From the NCBI GenBank assembly GCA_947494565.1, contig CANLVG010000005.1:62001-126000 (forward strand): a stretch of 64,000 nt of DNA. Reading direction: 5' to 3'. A model generated the notes under the pieces. That model searched no databases, was not told the DNA's origin, and saw only the letters and a list, made by a program, of their open reading frames with translations. Below, piece by piece: positions 1 through 8,845 of this stretch. The translations under genes and the position numbers were made by a program. Position 1 is the stretch's first letter. The number at the start of each line of letters is the position of its first letter. Origin of the DNA: an uncultured Flavobacteriaceae bacterium (GTDB taxonomy: Bacteria > Bacteroidota > Bacteroidia > Flavobacteriales > Flavobacteriaceae).

Positions 1-1241
1 TGAAAACAGTCCCGAAATTCAAATCGTACTACAATCTTGCGAGTATTTTGGGTTCTGGTTATGTGGAAATCGATAAGTGGAATATGGATATAGGCCGCAT
101 CTACGATGTCTTTGGCTTTAACGATGCCGAGGGTCCACGAGTTCGATTAGGGGCGCGAACCTATTTTGGTGAAAACGACCCTTGGCGTTTGGAAGGTTAC
201 GGGGCATATGGTTTCACGGATAAAAAGTTCAAATACGGTGCATCCGCTAAATTTCTGTTGGATAAGAAAAACAGATTGATTTTATCTGGGGGCAATCGCC
301 GTGATGTAGAGCAGTTGGGAGGAAGCCTTACCGCGACCAACGATGTTTTAGGAAGGAGTATTGCCTCTTCGGCAGTACTTACGGTAGGGGCCAACAACCG
401 ATTGACGAGTATCAACTTAAGCGCTTTGAACCTTGAAATGGAGCCGGTGACCAATTTCCGTATTGGTTTAGGGTCCACCTTTCGAACACTCCGTTCGGCC
501 TTGCCCGATGCCTTTAGCTTAGATTATGTGGATGCAAGCGCTGATACAGGGGTTTCTTCTGAAATTCGACAGTTTGATGTGAATGCCCTATTGATTTATA
601 CCCCGGGCAAACGAACGATAGGGTATGGTGTCGAACGTCGCGACATCAATGATGAATACAGCACACTATTATTGAAATACACCAAAGGTATCGATGGTGT
701 TTGGGATAGCGATTTCAATTATAGCAAGTTGCAGTTCTCTTATAGCCAACCATGGCAAGTAGGAGGTTTTGGGCGTTTGTTCAGTACCGTGGAGGTTGGT
801 AAAACTTTTGGGGATGTACCCTTAGGTCTTCTGAATGTTGTGCCAGGCAATCAAACTTTTTTCACGACCTATGGCACCTTTGCCAATCTGGATTTTTATG
901 AATTCGTTACCGATACCTATGCTTCGGTACATTTGGAACATAACTTTAATGGAAGGCTGTTTTCTAGAATACCATTCCTTAGAAAATTCAATCTCAGGGA
1001 GATTATCGGTCTTCGAGGGGTTTGGGGGCAGCTATCCGATTCGAATATGGCCTTGAGTGCACCGGCTACTATAAACACGCCGTTACAAGCACCGGATGAT
1101 AGAATTTATTATGAATACTCATTAGGAATCGGTAATATTTTTAGGATTCTCAGAATCGATTTCAACTTTCGGGGCAATTATTTGGATAGCCCGAATGCGC
1201 GACCATTTGCCATAACAGGTACCTTTGGTTTTAGCTTTTAA
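1..1241 (+). CDS. DUF5686 family outer-membrane protein, C-terminal part
   Basis: The reading frame is open from the left edge (codons begin at position 3) to TAA at 1239-1241, so this is the end of a gene that starts outside the window. About 413 residues are visible. They are rich in alternating beta strands and aromatic residues and end in FGFSF with a terminal Phe, as outer-membrane beta-barrels do. The sequence resembles the C-terminal barrel of the Bacteroidota DUF5686 / carboxypeptidase-regulatory-like proteins, which carry an N-terminal CarboxypepD_reg-like domain (not visible here). The family's function is not well established. A TTG at 48 could be read as a start, but it lies inside the barrel and is not the real one. 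Confidence 0.8.
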   Translation, partial: KTVPKFKSYYNLASILGSGYVEIDKWNMDIGRIYDVFGFNDAEGPRVRLGARTYFGENDPWRLEGYGAYGFTDKKFKYGASAKFLLDKKNRLILSGGNRRDVEQLGGSLTATNDVLGRSIASSAVLTVGANNRLTSINLSALNLEMEPVTNFRIGLGSTFRTLRSALPDAFSLDYVDASADTGVSSEIRQFDVNALLIYTPGKRTIGYGVERRDINDEYSTLLLKYTKGIDGVWDSDFNYSKLQFSYSQPWQVGGFGRLFSTVEVGKTFGDVPLGLLNVVPGNQTFFTTYGTFANLDFYEFVTDTYASVHLEHNFNGRLFSRIPFLRKFNLREIIGLRGVWGQLSDSNMALSAPATINTPLQAPDDRIYYEYSLGIGNIFRILRIDFNFRGNYLDSPNARPFAITGTFGFSF

Positions 1242-1334
1242 CGTTGCCTTACTTTTCCCGACATCTTTGTAAAGGTGGTATGGGTAGTTGAAATGGTTGA
1301 AGACTTTTTTAACCTACATGTAAAACCTATACTA

Positions 1335-1365
1335 TTGTTGTACCTTAAACGTTAGAATATCTTTG
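1335..1365 (+). promoter_or_regulatory. Promoter of ppa
   Basis: TATCTTTG at 1358-1365 is a perfect match to the Bacteroidota -7 box TAnnTTTG. Two overlapping TTG triplets at 1335-1340 give a -33 element with 17-20 bp spacing. Transcription would start near 1371, about 15 nt before the ppa start codon. Confidence 0.65.
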
Positions 1366-1385
1366 CGGACTAAAAAATAGCGAAA

Positions 1386-1910
1386 ATGCCTAAAAAAGAA
1401 ATAACATTCGATGTGTTGATCGAAATCCCCAAAGGGAGTAGAAATAAATACGAATACGATTTTACCCTTCATAAAATTCGGTTTGACCGAACACTCTTTT
1501 CATCGATGATGTATCCAGGTGACTATGGTTTTGTTCCAGAAACTTTGGCCTTGGATAAAGACCCGTTGGATGTCTTGGTGATGACCACTGAACCGACCTA
1601 TCCCATGGTCGTGATGGAAGTAAAGCCCATAGGTGTTTTTCACATGACCGATGAAAAAGGTCCGGATGAAAAGATTATCTGTGTTCCTGTGAACGACCCT
1701 GTTTGGAACAAGAAGAACGATATCAGCGATATCAATCCACATCGAAAAAAAGAGATTACCCACTTTTTTAAGGTATATAAAGACTTAGAGGAAAAGAAAG
1801 TCGATACCGGAGGGTGGGGCGACGCAAAGGAAGCAATTAAGATTTATCATGAATGTGTGAAGCGTTACGAAGAGAGTGACCACAAAAAGAAACGCACCTT
1901 CACGATTTAA
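1386..1910 (+). CDS. ppa: Inorganic pyrophosphatase (family I)
   Basis: This soluble cytoplasmic enzyme hydrolyses pyrophosphate to two phosphates and so pulls biosynthetic reactions forward. The 174 aa length fits family I. The signature around residues 57-63 (D57-K-D59-P-L-D62-V) supplies the metal-binding aspartates, and the segment YPGDYGFVPET just before it is also characteristic. The ATG at 1386 is preceded by a good promoter. The gene is followed by a strong terminator and then by a membrane pyrophosphatase gene, so soluble and membrane-bound forms of the same activity sit side by side but in separate transcripts. Confidence 0.95.
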   Translation: MPKKEITFDVLIEIPKGSRNKYEYDFTLHKIRFDRTLFSSMMYPGDYGFVPETLALDKDPLDVLVMTTEPTYPMVVMEVKPIGVFHMTDEKGPDEKIICVPVNDPVWNKKNDISDINPHRKKEITHFFKVYKDLEEKKVDTGGWGDAKEAIKIYHECVKRYEESDHKKKRTFTI

Positions 1911-1922
1911 AATTTCAGCTCT

Positions 1923-1960
1923 AAAAAAGCCCCATTTATAGTTAAATGGGGCTTTTTTTA
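1923..1960 (+). terminator. Rho-independent terminator after ppa
   Basis: Stem GCCCCATTTA (1929-1938) pairs with TAAATGGGGC (1943-1952) across a 4-nt loop and is followed by a run of seven T. Upstream A residues extend the stem and could make it work on both strands. Confidence 0.9.
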
Positions 1961-1976
1961 TTCTCTATGATTTCAC

Positions 1977-1984
1977 TACTTTTG
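1977..1984 (+). promoter_or_regulatory. -7 box of hppA
   Basis: TACTTTTG matches TAnnTTTG and lies 36 bp before the hppA start codon. No clear TTG -33 element is seen at the right distance, so only the -7 element is supported. Confidence 0.45.
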
Positions 1985-2019
1985 CCCCCGTTAGAAAAAA
2001 CTAAATAAATAACTCAACA

Positions 2020-4404
2020 ATGGAATTAATCGTAAAATTTTTACCTGTATTCGGAGTGGTGGCCCTTCTCTTTGTGGCCTGGAAGAATGCATGGGTAGGC
2101 AAGCAAGAAGTCGGGGACGCCAAAATGGCTCGAATCGCAAAAAATATTGCCGATGGGGCAATGTCTTTCTTGAAAGCCGAGTACAAGATCTTGTCGATTT
2201 TTGTAGTGGCTGTAGCTATTCTTTTATTCTTTAAAGGAAGTAATGAAGAAGGCTCTAACGGTATGGTGGCCGTCTCTTTTATAGTAGGGGCGATCTGTTC
2301 GGCTTTAGCTGGATTTATTGGAATGAAAGTCGCTACCAAAGCGAATGTGCGAACCACAAATGCTGCAAGACAATCGCTTGGAAAAGCCTTGGAAGTAGCT
2401 TTTGCAGGTGGTGCCGTGATGGGACTTGGTGTTGTCGGTCTTGGTGTTTTAGGATTAAGCGGATTGTTCATGTTGTATAGTGGTCAAGGATGGGCCATCG
2501 GTGAAGTGTTGAATGTACTTTCCGGATTTTCACTTGGAGCCTCTTCAATTGCCTTGTTTGCACGTGTTGGAGGTGGTATTTATACCAAGGCGGCCGACGT
2601 TGGCGCTGATTTGGTAGGTAAAGTCGAAGCAGGTATTCCTGAAGATCACCCACTAAACCCTGCTACGATTGCCGATAATGTCGGTGATAATGTAGGTGAT
2701 GTTGCCGGTATGGGAGCTGACCTTTTCGAATCATACGTAGGTTCTATTATCGGTACCATGGTATTGGGTGCTGCGTTTACTCAAATCCCTGCTTTTGCAG
2801 GAGCTTTTGATGGTTTGGGCGCTGTTTATCTTCCTTTGGTATTAGCTGCCATTGGTATAATCATGTCTATCATCGGTACCTTCTTTGTGAAAGTAAAGGA
2901 TGGTGGAAATCCACAGACTGCGCTGAATATCGGCGAATTTGGTTCTGCTGGTTTGATGTTGGTCGCTTCTTATTTCATTATTACCATGATGCTTCCTGAA
3001 AGCTGGTCTTTCGGAGGAACCGAATATTCTGCGTTGGGTGTTTTCTTCGCTGTAATAGCTGGTTTGGTTGCTGGTTTGGCAGTAGGTAAAGTAACTGAGT
3101 ATTATACAGGTACAGGTACAAAACCCGTAAACGCTATTGTGAGACAATCCGAAACCGGCGCAGCGACCAATATCATTGCTGGCCTCGGGGTAGGTATGAT
3201 GTCTACGATGTTCCCTATTTTATTGATCGCTGCTGCGATCTTGGTTTCGCATCACTTTGCCGGACTATATGGTATCGCGATTGCTGCAGTAGGGATGCTT
3301 GCCAATACCGGAATCCAATTGGCGGTTGATGCCTACGGACCGATTTCCGATAATGCAGGAGGTATCGCTGAAATGGCGGAACTTGAGCCTGAAGTACGGG
3401 AAAGAACGGATAAATTGGATGCAGTAGGAAATACAACGGCTGCCATTGGTAAAGGATTTGCGATTGCCTCCGCAGCTTTAACGGCTTTGGCCTTATTTGC
3501 TGCCTTTATGCAAACTGCAAACGTAACTGCAATTGATGTTTCAAAACCGACCGTAATGGCTGGTCTGTTGGTGGGAGGAATGCTTCCATTCGTATTCTCT
3601 GCATTATCGATGAATGCAGTTGGTCGTGCCGCAATGGCCATGATCGAAGAGGTACGACGTCAGTTTAGGGATATTCCACAATTGAAAGCGGCCCTTGAAG
3701 TAATGAGGGCTGTTGATTCCGATATGTCAAAAGCGACCCCTGAACAGCGTGCTATTTTTGATGCTGCCGACGGCGTTGCCGAATATGATAAATGTGTTGC
3801 GATTTCCACGCAAGCATCGATTAAAGAAATGGTATTGCCTGGACTATTGGCGATTGCCGTCCCGGTTGCCGTCGGATTTATAGGTGGTGCCGAAATGTTG
3901 GGTGGACTTCTAGCGGGAGTTACAACTTGTGGGGTGCTCATGGCGATTTTCCAGTCCAATGCTGGTGGTGCTTGGGATAACGCTAAAAAGATGATTGAGG
4001 AACAAGGTAAAAAAGGTACAGATGCGCATAAAGCAGCTGTGGTAGGTGATACCGTTGGTGATCCGTTCAAGGATACTTCCGGACCTTCTTTGAACATCCT
4101 ATTAAAGTTGATGTCCGTTGTTGCTTTGGTTATTGCACCAAGTATCGCGATGGATGTAGACACTGGTATGGCAACTACTACCGAAGAAGTTTCAAAAACC
4201 ATCACAATGAATGTCGAAAATGATGATATGGCCGAAGCTACAATTGCCTATACATCAGTTGTGAATGGAGAAGAAGTGACCGAGGAGAAGACCATTTCAG
4301 GTACCAAAGTAGAAGTGGAAGCCCAGTTGCAAGAAATGAAAGATGCTGAAGTAAGAACTGAAGGCGTACAAAAGGAGATTGTGATTGAAAAGGAAGTCAA
4401 TTAA
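2020..4404 (+). CDS. hppA: Membrane ion-pumping pyrophosphatase
   Basis: A polytopic membrane enzyme that uses pyrophosphate hydrolysis to pump H+ and/or Na+ across the inner membrane. The 794 aa protein has many hydrophobic segments and the family's substrate-binding region ([20 protein letters not shown], about residues 207-227). The motif [10 protein letters not shown] near residue 470 has Ala where K+-independent enzymes have Lys, which predicts a K+-dependent type; such enzymes include the Na+-pumping and Na+/H+-pumping groups. After the last conserved membrane part (about residue 710) there is an acidic tail of some 80 residues, rich in Glu, Val and Thr, that looks periplasmic or cytoplasmic and is longer than in typical family members. 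The ATG at 2020 has no Shine-Dalgarno sequence, as expected here. Confidence 0.93.
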   Translation: MELIVKFLPVFGVVALLFVAWKNAWVGKQEVGDAKMARIAKNIADGAMSFLKAEYKILSIFVVAVAILLFFKGSNEEGSNGMVAVSFIVGAICSALAGFIGMKVATKANVRTTNAARQSLGKALEVAFAGGAVMGLGVVGLGVLGLSGLFMLYSGQGWAIGEVLNVLSGFSLGASSIALFARVGGGIYTKAADVGADLVGKVEAGIPEDHPLNPATIADNVGDNVGDVAGMGADLFESYVGSIIGTMVLGAAFTQIPAFAGAFDGLGAVYLPLVLAAIGIIMSIIGTFFVKVKDGGNPQTALNIGEFGSAGLMLVASYFIITMMLPESWSFGGTEYSALGVFFAVIAGLVAGLAVGKVTEYYTGTGTKPVNAIVRQSETGAATNIIAGLGVGMMSTMFPILLIAAAILVSHHFAGLYGIAIAAVGMLANTGIQLAVDAYGPISDNAGGIAEMAELEPEVRERTDKLDAVGNTTAAIGKGFAIASAALTALALFAAFMQTANVTAIDVSKPTVMAGLLVGGMLPFVFSALSMNAVGRAAMAMIEEVRRQFRDIPQLKAALEVMRAVDSDMSKATPEQRAIFDAADGVAEYDKCVAISTQASIKEMVLPGLLAIAVPVAVGFIGGAEMLGGLLAGVTTCGVLMAIFQSNAGGAWDNAKKMIEEQGKKGTDAHKAAVVGDTVGDPFKDTSGPSLNILLKLMSVVALVIAPSIAMDVDTGMATTTEEVSKTITMNVENDDMAEATIAYTSVVNGEEVTEEKTISGTKVEVEAQLQEMKDAEVRTEGVQKEIVIEKEVN

Positions 4405-4431
4405 TAGGACTTTAGTTTTTCATTGGATATT

Positions 4432-4463
4432 GAAAGCCATCTGACAGACGTCGGATGGCTTTC
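4432..4463 (+). terminator. Stem-loop after hppA, probable terminator
   Basis: GAAAGCCATC (4432-4441) pairs perfectly with GATGGCTTTC (4454-4463) around a 12-nt loop. The T run after it is short, so termination may be modest. It lies between convergent hppA and tonB and could serve both. Confidence 0.6.
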
Positions 4464-4551
4464 TTGATTAAGGCTATTGCTTATCTGAGGTATAGAACCG
4501 TATAAATAAAACCATCTTTATTTACTATATAGGGTTGATCGTCATATGCTT

Positions 4552-5253
4552 TTAATTGAGTCTGAAGTTGATAGGAATCGTAAAGGCTACTTTCACGTTT
4601 TTGTCTCTCTGTTTTCCGGGTTTCATTTGAGGGAGTTTCCCGATTATTCTTCCAGCTTCTTTTTCTAAAATTTGGTGTGGTCCTCTTAACTTGATTCCAC
4701 TTATGGTTCCATCTTTTTGGATAGTGAATTGAGTAAATACTTTTCCTTGAATACCCATTTCCTGAGCCATTTCCGGATATTTAAATGCTTTTGAGATATG
4801 CTTGTTCATCATTTTCTGGAAGCATGCGCGTTTGTCCTGATCATTTTCACATCCAGGGAAAACAGGTACTTCTTCAATGTTAATCCAATCAACTTTTGGT
4901 TCTTCAACCACTTTTTCGAAATCTATATCTTCTAATGTTTCGATGACCGTATCCGGCTCCGGTTCTATAACTTCAATAACCGTCTCAATGGTTTCCTCTT
5001 CGTCAGGTATAACTTCTATAATGGGAGGAGTCGTAATTTTTTTTGGAGGAGGTGGAGTTTCTATTTCAAATAGTTCAATCTCTTCAATTAGCTCTTCATC
5101 CACATTCATGGAAATACTATAGTCTGGTGTTTCAAAAAAGGTTTTCCATTCCAATGCCACGTAGGTCAGCATCAATACGGAGAAGAGGCCAACAACGAAA
5201 TACATTCCACTGTTTCGATTCAAATCTTTTTTCGGATTTTTTTTAAGTTCCAT
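4552..5253 (-). CDS. TonB family energy transducer
   Basis: TonB links the inner-membrane proton motive force to outer-membrane receptors. The 233 aa protein shows the expected order: a basic N-terminal tail, one transmembrane anchor (about residues 17-35), a Glu/Pro-rich periplasmic spacer (residues 60-115, with PPPPKK), and a C-terminal TonB domain with the signature PEMAQEMGIQGKVFTQFTI followed by the strand pair that contacts TonB boxes. No exbB or exbD lies nearby, so this is an orphan tonB, of which Bacteroidota have several. The ATG at 5251-5253 gives a short cytoplasmic tail before the anchor. Confidence 0.9.
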   Translation of the reverse strand: MELKKNPKKDLNRNSGMYFVVGLFSVLMLTYVALEWKTFFETPDYSISMNVDEELIEEIELFEIETPPPPKKITTPPIIEVIPDEEETIETVIEVIEPEPDTVIETLEDIDFEKVVEEPKVDWINIEEVPVFPGCENDQDKRACFQKMMNKHISKAFKYPEMAQEMGIQGKVFTQFTIQKDGTISGIKLRGPHQILEKEAGRIIGKLPQMKPGKQRDKNVKVAFTIPINFRLN

Positions 5254-5476
5254 TTCTTTTTGATTTTTGAGTCCATTTCAAGAACTCGGTTTACATAAAA
5301 TTTAAAAGCGTCGGTAGTCTTTAGGAAATGATGGGTTGTTTATGTAGTTCAATCTAGAACAGTATGCCACGATAAGCAATGAGTATTGAGGGAACGAACC
5401 CTTTTAATGAGGGAACAGGTTAATTTTTAACCAACCTGTGAGGAATGTCCTTTGAAGCTTTTCTATATTTGAAGTA

Positions 5477-6475
5477 ATGGCACTATTCGGTAAGAGAGAC
5501 AAACTGCAGATCATCAGCTTTCAGAGCTATGGAACCGATACCCATTTGTATGTCAGGGGCCGCGCCTTGGAGGATGAAAAAATCGATTTGGCCCATCAGG
5601 GTTTGTTCCGTTTATTCTGGAATTCGTTCAAGCGGTTCGAGACCGATGAGGTGAAACATACCAAGCTTCGTCTGACCTTGCCCGACAATCGGGTATTCTA
5701 TACCGAAACGGATCATGAGGGCTACTACAAGTTCGATGTGCAGGCTGATAACTTGCTCAGCTTGACCAATTCTGAAGGCTGGGTAACCTGCGAACTGGCG
5801 TTTGAAGCAACGGATTTGAAGCATGAAATTTCGAGGGCGAACCGATTTCCAGGGGAAGTACTTATTCCTTCTGAAAAAATCGAATATGGCGTCGTGAGCG
5901 ATATTGACGATACCATTTTACATACTGGCGTGGTATCGCTTTTGAAATGGCGGGTCATTGTCAATACCTTCTTTAAGAATGCTGCGAAAAGAGTACCTTT
6001 GAAAGGAGCGGCTGAACTATATCATACGTTCCACCTTGGAAAATCAGGCAAAAATGCGAATCCCATTTTCTATGTGAGTCATAGCCCATGGAACTTGTAT
6101 CGCTACCTTGATTTCTTCTTGACCGAGAACAACTTTCCAAAAGGCCCCATACTGCTGCGCAGCATGTCAAGTTTTCGACCTGGAAAATCAAAAAAGCCAC
6201 ACAAACAGAATGAGATCCTGGATATTTTGAGCACCTATCCGCAGTTAAAATTTATCTTGATCGGTGATAGTGGTGAGAAGGATGCCGATATTTATAAGGA
6301 TATCGCCGAGAAAAACCCAAATCGAATTTTGGCCATTTACTTGCGCACGGTCAACCATAAAAAGAAAATACGCCGAATACAGGCCTTGATCGACTCTTTT
6401 TCCCTAGTACCCATGGTGTTGGTTCGTACAAGCGAACAAGCCATTGAACACGCCAAGGAAAACGGTTTTATTTAA
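5477..6475 (+). CDS. App1-type phosphatase (DUF2183)
   Basis: The 332 aa protein matches the App1/DUF2183 family, named after the yeast actin-patch phosphatidate phosphatase. The HAD-like catalytic motif DxDxT is present as D142-I-D144-D-T146, and the conserved GDSGEKD segment lies near residue 270. An N-terminal beta-rich domain (about residues 1-130) precedes the catalytic domain. The bacterial substrate is not known; phosphatidate is a guess from the family name. TATATTTG at 5464-5471 is a perfect -7 box only 5 nt before the ATG, which would make the mRNA essentially leaderless. The 3' end overlaps the convergent kinase gene by 8 bp. Confidence 0.85.
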   Translation: MALFGKRDKLQIISFQSYGTDTHLYVRGRALEDEKIDLAHQGLFRLFWNSFKRFETDEVKHTKLRLTLPDNRVFYTETDHEGYYKFDVQADNLLSLTNSEGWVTCELAFEATDLKHEISRANRFPGEVLIPSEKIEYGVVSDIDDTILHTGVVSLLKWRVIVNTFFKNAAKRVPLKGAAELYHTFHLGKSGKNANPIFYVSHSPWNLYRYLDFFLTENNFPKGPILLRSMSSFRPGKSKKPHKQNEILDILSTYPQLKFILIGDSGEKDADIYKDIAEKNPNRILAIYLRTVNHKKKIRRIQALIDSFSLVPMVLVRTSEQAIEHAKENGFI

Positions 6476-7091
6476 GTTCGAACAGACCGTTGATTTCGGC
6501 ATCGATCTTGTTGATGACATGACCTAGGTCTTCAGGTTCATCCACGAAGTCAAGGTCATCGACATCTATTACCAGAAGATTGCCTTTTTCGTACCCGTGC
6601 ACCCAAGCCTCATAGCGCTCATTGAGACGACTGAGGTAATCAATGGATATGGTATTCTCATAGTCACGGCCGCGTTTATGAATCTGCTTGACCAAATTCG
6701 GAATCGAACTTCTGAGGTAAATCAGGAGGTCGGGAGGTTGAACCAAACTCTCCATCAATTCGAATAAACTCGAGTAATTGGTGAAATCACGGTTGGTCAT
6801 CAGCCCCATGGCATGGAGGTTAGGGGCGAAAATATAGGCGTCCTCGTAGATGGTACGGTCTTGAATGATATTCTTGCCCGATTCCCTTATTTTCAAGATT
6901 TGGCGGTATCTGTGATTCAAAAAATAAATCTGTAAGTTGAAACTCCAGCGTTCCATTTGGGTATAGAAATCATCCAAATAAGGATTGTCTACCACATCTT
7001 CGAAGTGCGCTTCCCATTTATAATGTTTGGAAAGTAATTTTGTCAATGTGGTCTTTCCCGCCCCAATATTTCCCGCAACGGCTATATGCAT
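6468..7091 (-). CDS. Deoxynucleoside kinase
   Basis: A cytoplasmic salvage enzyme that phosphorylates deoxynucleosides with ATP. The 207 aa protein begins with the P-loop GNIGAGKTT (residues 7-15). It also has the family's QDRTIYED motif (the Asp-Arg pair that contacts the substrate) and a LID-like basic segment (HKRGRDYE). Relatives are the dGK/dAK-type kinases of Gram-positives and Bacteroidota; the base preference cannot be read from the sequence. It converges on the App1 gene with an 8-bp overlap at the 3' ends. Confidence 0.88.
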   Translation of the reverse strand: MHIAVAGNIGAGKTTLTKLLSKHYKWEAHFEDVVDNPYLDDFYTQMERWSFNLQIYFLNHRYRQILKIRESGKNIIQDRTIYEDAYIFAPNLHAMGLMTNRDFTNYSSLFELMESLVQPPDLLIYLRSSIPNLVKQIHKRGRDYENTISIDYLSRLNERYEAWVHGYEKGNLLVIDVDDLDFVDEPEDLGHVINKIDAEINGLFELK

Positions 7092-7329
7092 ACTTTAAAG
7101 CTATAATGATGGTTAGTTACTCCGCATAAAATCGATAGCATACAATATACAAAGTATATCGAGTTCACTCAAAAAATCATCGATGAAATAAGGCTTTAAA
7201 TTTATTTCTACCCATTATTTTCGGATTGAAGCCCGTGGGGGCCACTGTTGTCATAAGCCTTCCTTTTTCGAACCGCTCTTTTTAGCGGCAATTCTTTACC
7301 GATTCATATCGGCAACAAAACTATTTTCA

Positions 7330-7337
7330 TATTTTTG
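7330..7337 (+). promoter_or_regulatory. -7 box of the metK leader
   Basis: TATTTTTG is a perfect TAnnTTTG match. Transcription would begin about 7342-7345, immediately before the SAM-II aptamer. No convincing TTG is seen 17-23 bp upstream. The gap before it (7092-7329) has no gene; it holds two small adjacent hairpins, CCGCT/AGCGG near 7273-7288 and CCGAT/ATCGG near 7300-7313, of unknown role. Confidence 0.55.
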
Positions 7338-7348
7338 CACCTGAACCA

Positions 7349-7419
7349 AGAGGAAGGATTTGACTGATTGCAACCTCTAGACCCTGGAGCCTTCAGGGTG
7401 CAAAAATGCTAAAGCAGTT
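7349..7419 (+). promoter_or_regulatory. SAM-II (SAM-alpha) riboswitch
   Basis: All hallmark parts of the SAM-II class are seen. P1 is AGAGG (7349-7353) with CCTCT (7374-7378). The loop carries GATTTGAC and TTGCAA, and the 3' tail carries the invariant GCTAAAG (7408-7414). The pseudoknot forms between GACTG (7362-7366) and CAGTT (7415-7419). An extra hairpin, ACCCTG/CAGGGT (7381-7399), sits in the linker where the class tolerates insertions. SAM binding would stabilise the pseudoknot and lower metK expression. No terminator follows, and the start codon is 70 nt downstream, so the expression platform is unclear; control of translation is the likelier mode for this class. Confidence 0.87.
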
Positions 7420-7488
7420 GATACTAGCAAGCTACTATCACACTTCTCAAAGCATTACGGCCTATCCTTCGCAGATTTTTTGATTATT

Positions 7489-8745
7489 ATGTCGTATTTA
7501 TTTACATCTGAATCCGTTAGTGAGGGGCATCCTGATAAAGTTGCCGATCAAATAAGTGATGCCCTACTGGATAGTTTTTTGGCTTTTGACCCTGAGAGTA
7601 AAGTGGCTTGTGAAACCCTGGTGACCACAGGTCAAGTAGTATTGGCGGGCGAAGTGAAAAGTGATACCTATCTCGATGTGCAGCATATTGCACGAACGGT
7701 CATCAATCAAATTGGATACACCAAGGGCGCCTACCAATTCAGTGGGGATTCCTGTGGTGTGATTTCATTGATTCACGAGCAATCAAAAGAGATCAATCAA
7801 GGTGTTGACCGCGGTAAGAAAGAAGAGCAGGGGGCCGGTGACCAGGGTATGATGTTTGGGTATGCCACCAATGAAACGGCAAATTACATGCCGTTGGCCC
7901 TTGATATTTCGCATAAAATATTGCAGGTTTTGGCCGATTTACGGCGTAAAGGAAAGGAAATTGATTACCTCAGGCCGGATGCCAAGTCGCAAGTAACGAT
8001 CGAGTACTCCGATGATAATGTACCGCAACGAATCGATACTATTGTGGTGTCCACCCAGCATGACGCCTTCCACAAAAACGATGCGAAGATGTTGGCAAAG
8101 ATCAAAAAGGATATCGTTGAGATTTTGATTCCGAAGGTCAAGAAGAAGCTGCCGAAGAAAATACAGAATCTGTTCGATGACCAGATTAAATACCATATCA
8201 ATCCAACCGGAAAGTTTGTTATCGGGGGCCCACATGGAGATACAGGCCTTACAGGTCGAAAAATAATTGTGGACACCTATGGGGGCAAGGGTGCACACGG
8301 TGGTGGCGCCTTTAGCGGAAAAGACCCGAGTAAGGTGGATCGCAGTGCGGCCTATGCAGCCAGACATGCGGCAAAAAACCTTGTGGCTGCGGGTGTCGCG
8401 GATGAGATATTGGTGCAAGTCAGTTATGCTATCGGTGTGGTTGAGCCAACTTCTATTTTTGTGGATACCTATGGAACGGCTAAGGTTGATTTGACCGATG
8501 GCGAAATTGCATTGAAGGTTGAAAAGCTATTTGATATGAGACCGTTCGCGATTGAGAAAAGACTGAAACTAAGAAATCCGATTTATCTAGAAACCGCGGC
8601 TTATGGTCATATGGGTAAAGAGCCTAGAATCACCACTAAGATTTTTGAATCTCCCTATAACGGCCGGGTCGAAAAGGAAGTGGAACTGTTCACTTGGGAG
8701 AAACTCGATAGGGTAGAGGCTATTAAAAAGGCATTCAAACTCTAG
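7489..8745 (+). CDS. metK: S-adenosylmethionine synthetase
   Basis: Makes SAM from methionine and ATP in the cytoplasm. The 418 aa protein has the family signatures: GHPDK near the N-terminus, [12 protein letters not shown], and the phosphate-binding [17 protein letters not shown] chose ATG at 7489 ([17 protein letters not shown]); an in-frame TTG three codons earlier is less likely. It sits behind a SAM-II riboswitch and so would be repressed by its own product. A strong terminator follows, so it is monocistronic. Confidence 0.96.
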   Translation: MSYLFTSESVSEGHPDKVADQISDALLDSFLAFDPESKVACETLVTTGQVVLAGEVKSDTYLDVQHIARTVINQIGYTKGAYQFSGDSCGVISLIHEQSKEINQGVDRGKKEEQGAGDQGMMFGYATNETANYMPLALDISHKILQVLADLRRKGKEIDYLRPDAKSQVTIEYSDDNVPQRIDTIVVSTQHDAFHKNDAKMLAKIKKDIVEILIPKVKKKLPKKIQNLFDDQIKYHINPTGKFVIGGPHGDTGLTGRKIIVDTYGGKGAHGGGAFSGKDPSKVDRSAAYAARHAAKNLVAAGVADEILVQVSYAIGVVEPTSIFVDTYGTAKVDLTDGEIALKVEKLFDMRPFAIEKRLKLRNPIYLETAAYGHMGKEPRITTKIFESPYNGRVEKEVELFTWEKLDRVEAIKKAFKL

Positions 8746-8766
8746 AAGAAAGTAGTAAATTATGTG

Positions 8767-8797
8767 AAGCCCGGCAATTTGATTGTCGGGCTTTTTT
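8767..8797 (+). terminator. Rho-independent terminator after metK
   Basis: AAGCCCGGCAA (8767-8777) pairs with TTGTCGGGCTT (8783-8793) across a 5-nt loop, followed by T residues. Confidence 0.9.
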
Positions 8798-8845
8798 CAT
8801 CCCTGCTTTTTCTTTAGTAGTTTTAGGGAAACTTAAATCATCACT

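Noticed and set aside
2001-2471. Long minus-strand frame inside hppA
   Set aside because: Shadow frame; composition follows the opposite strand of a highly conserved membrane protein.
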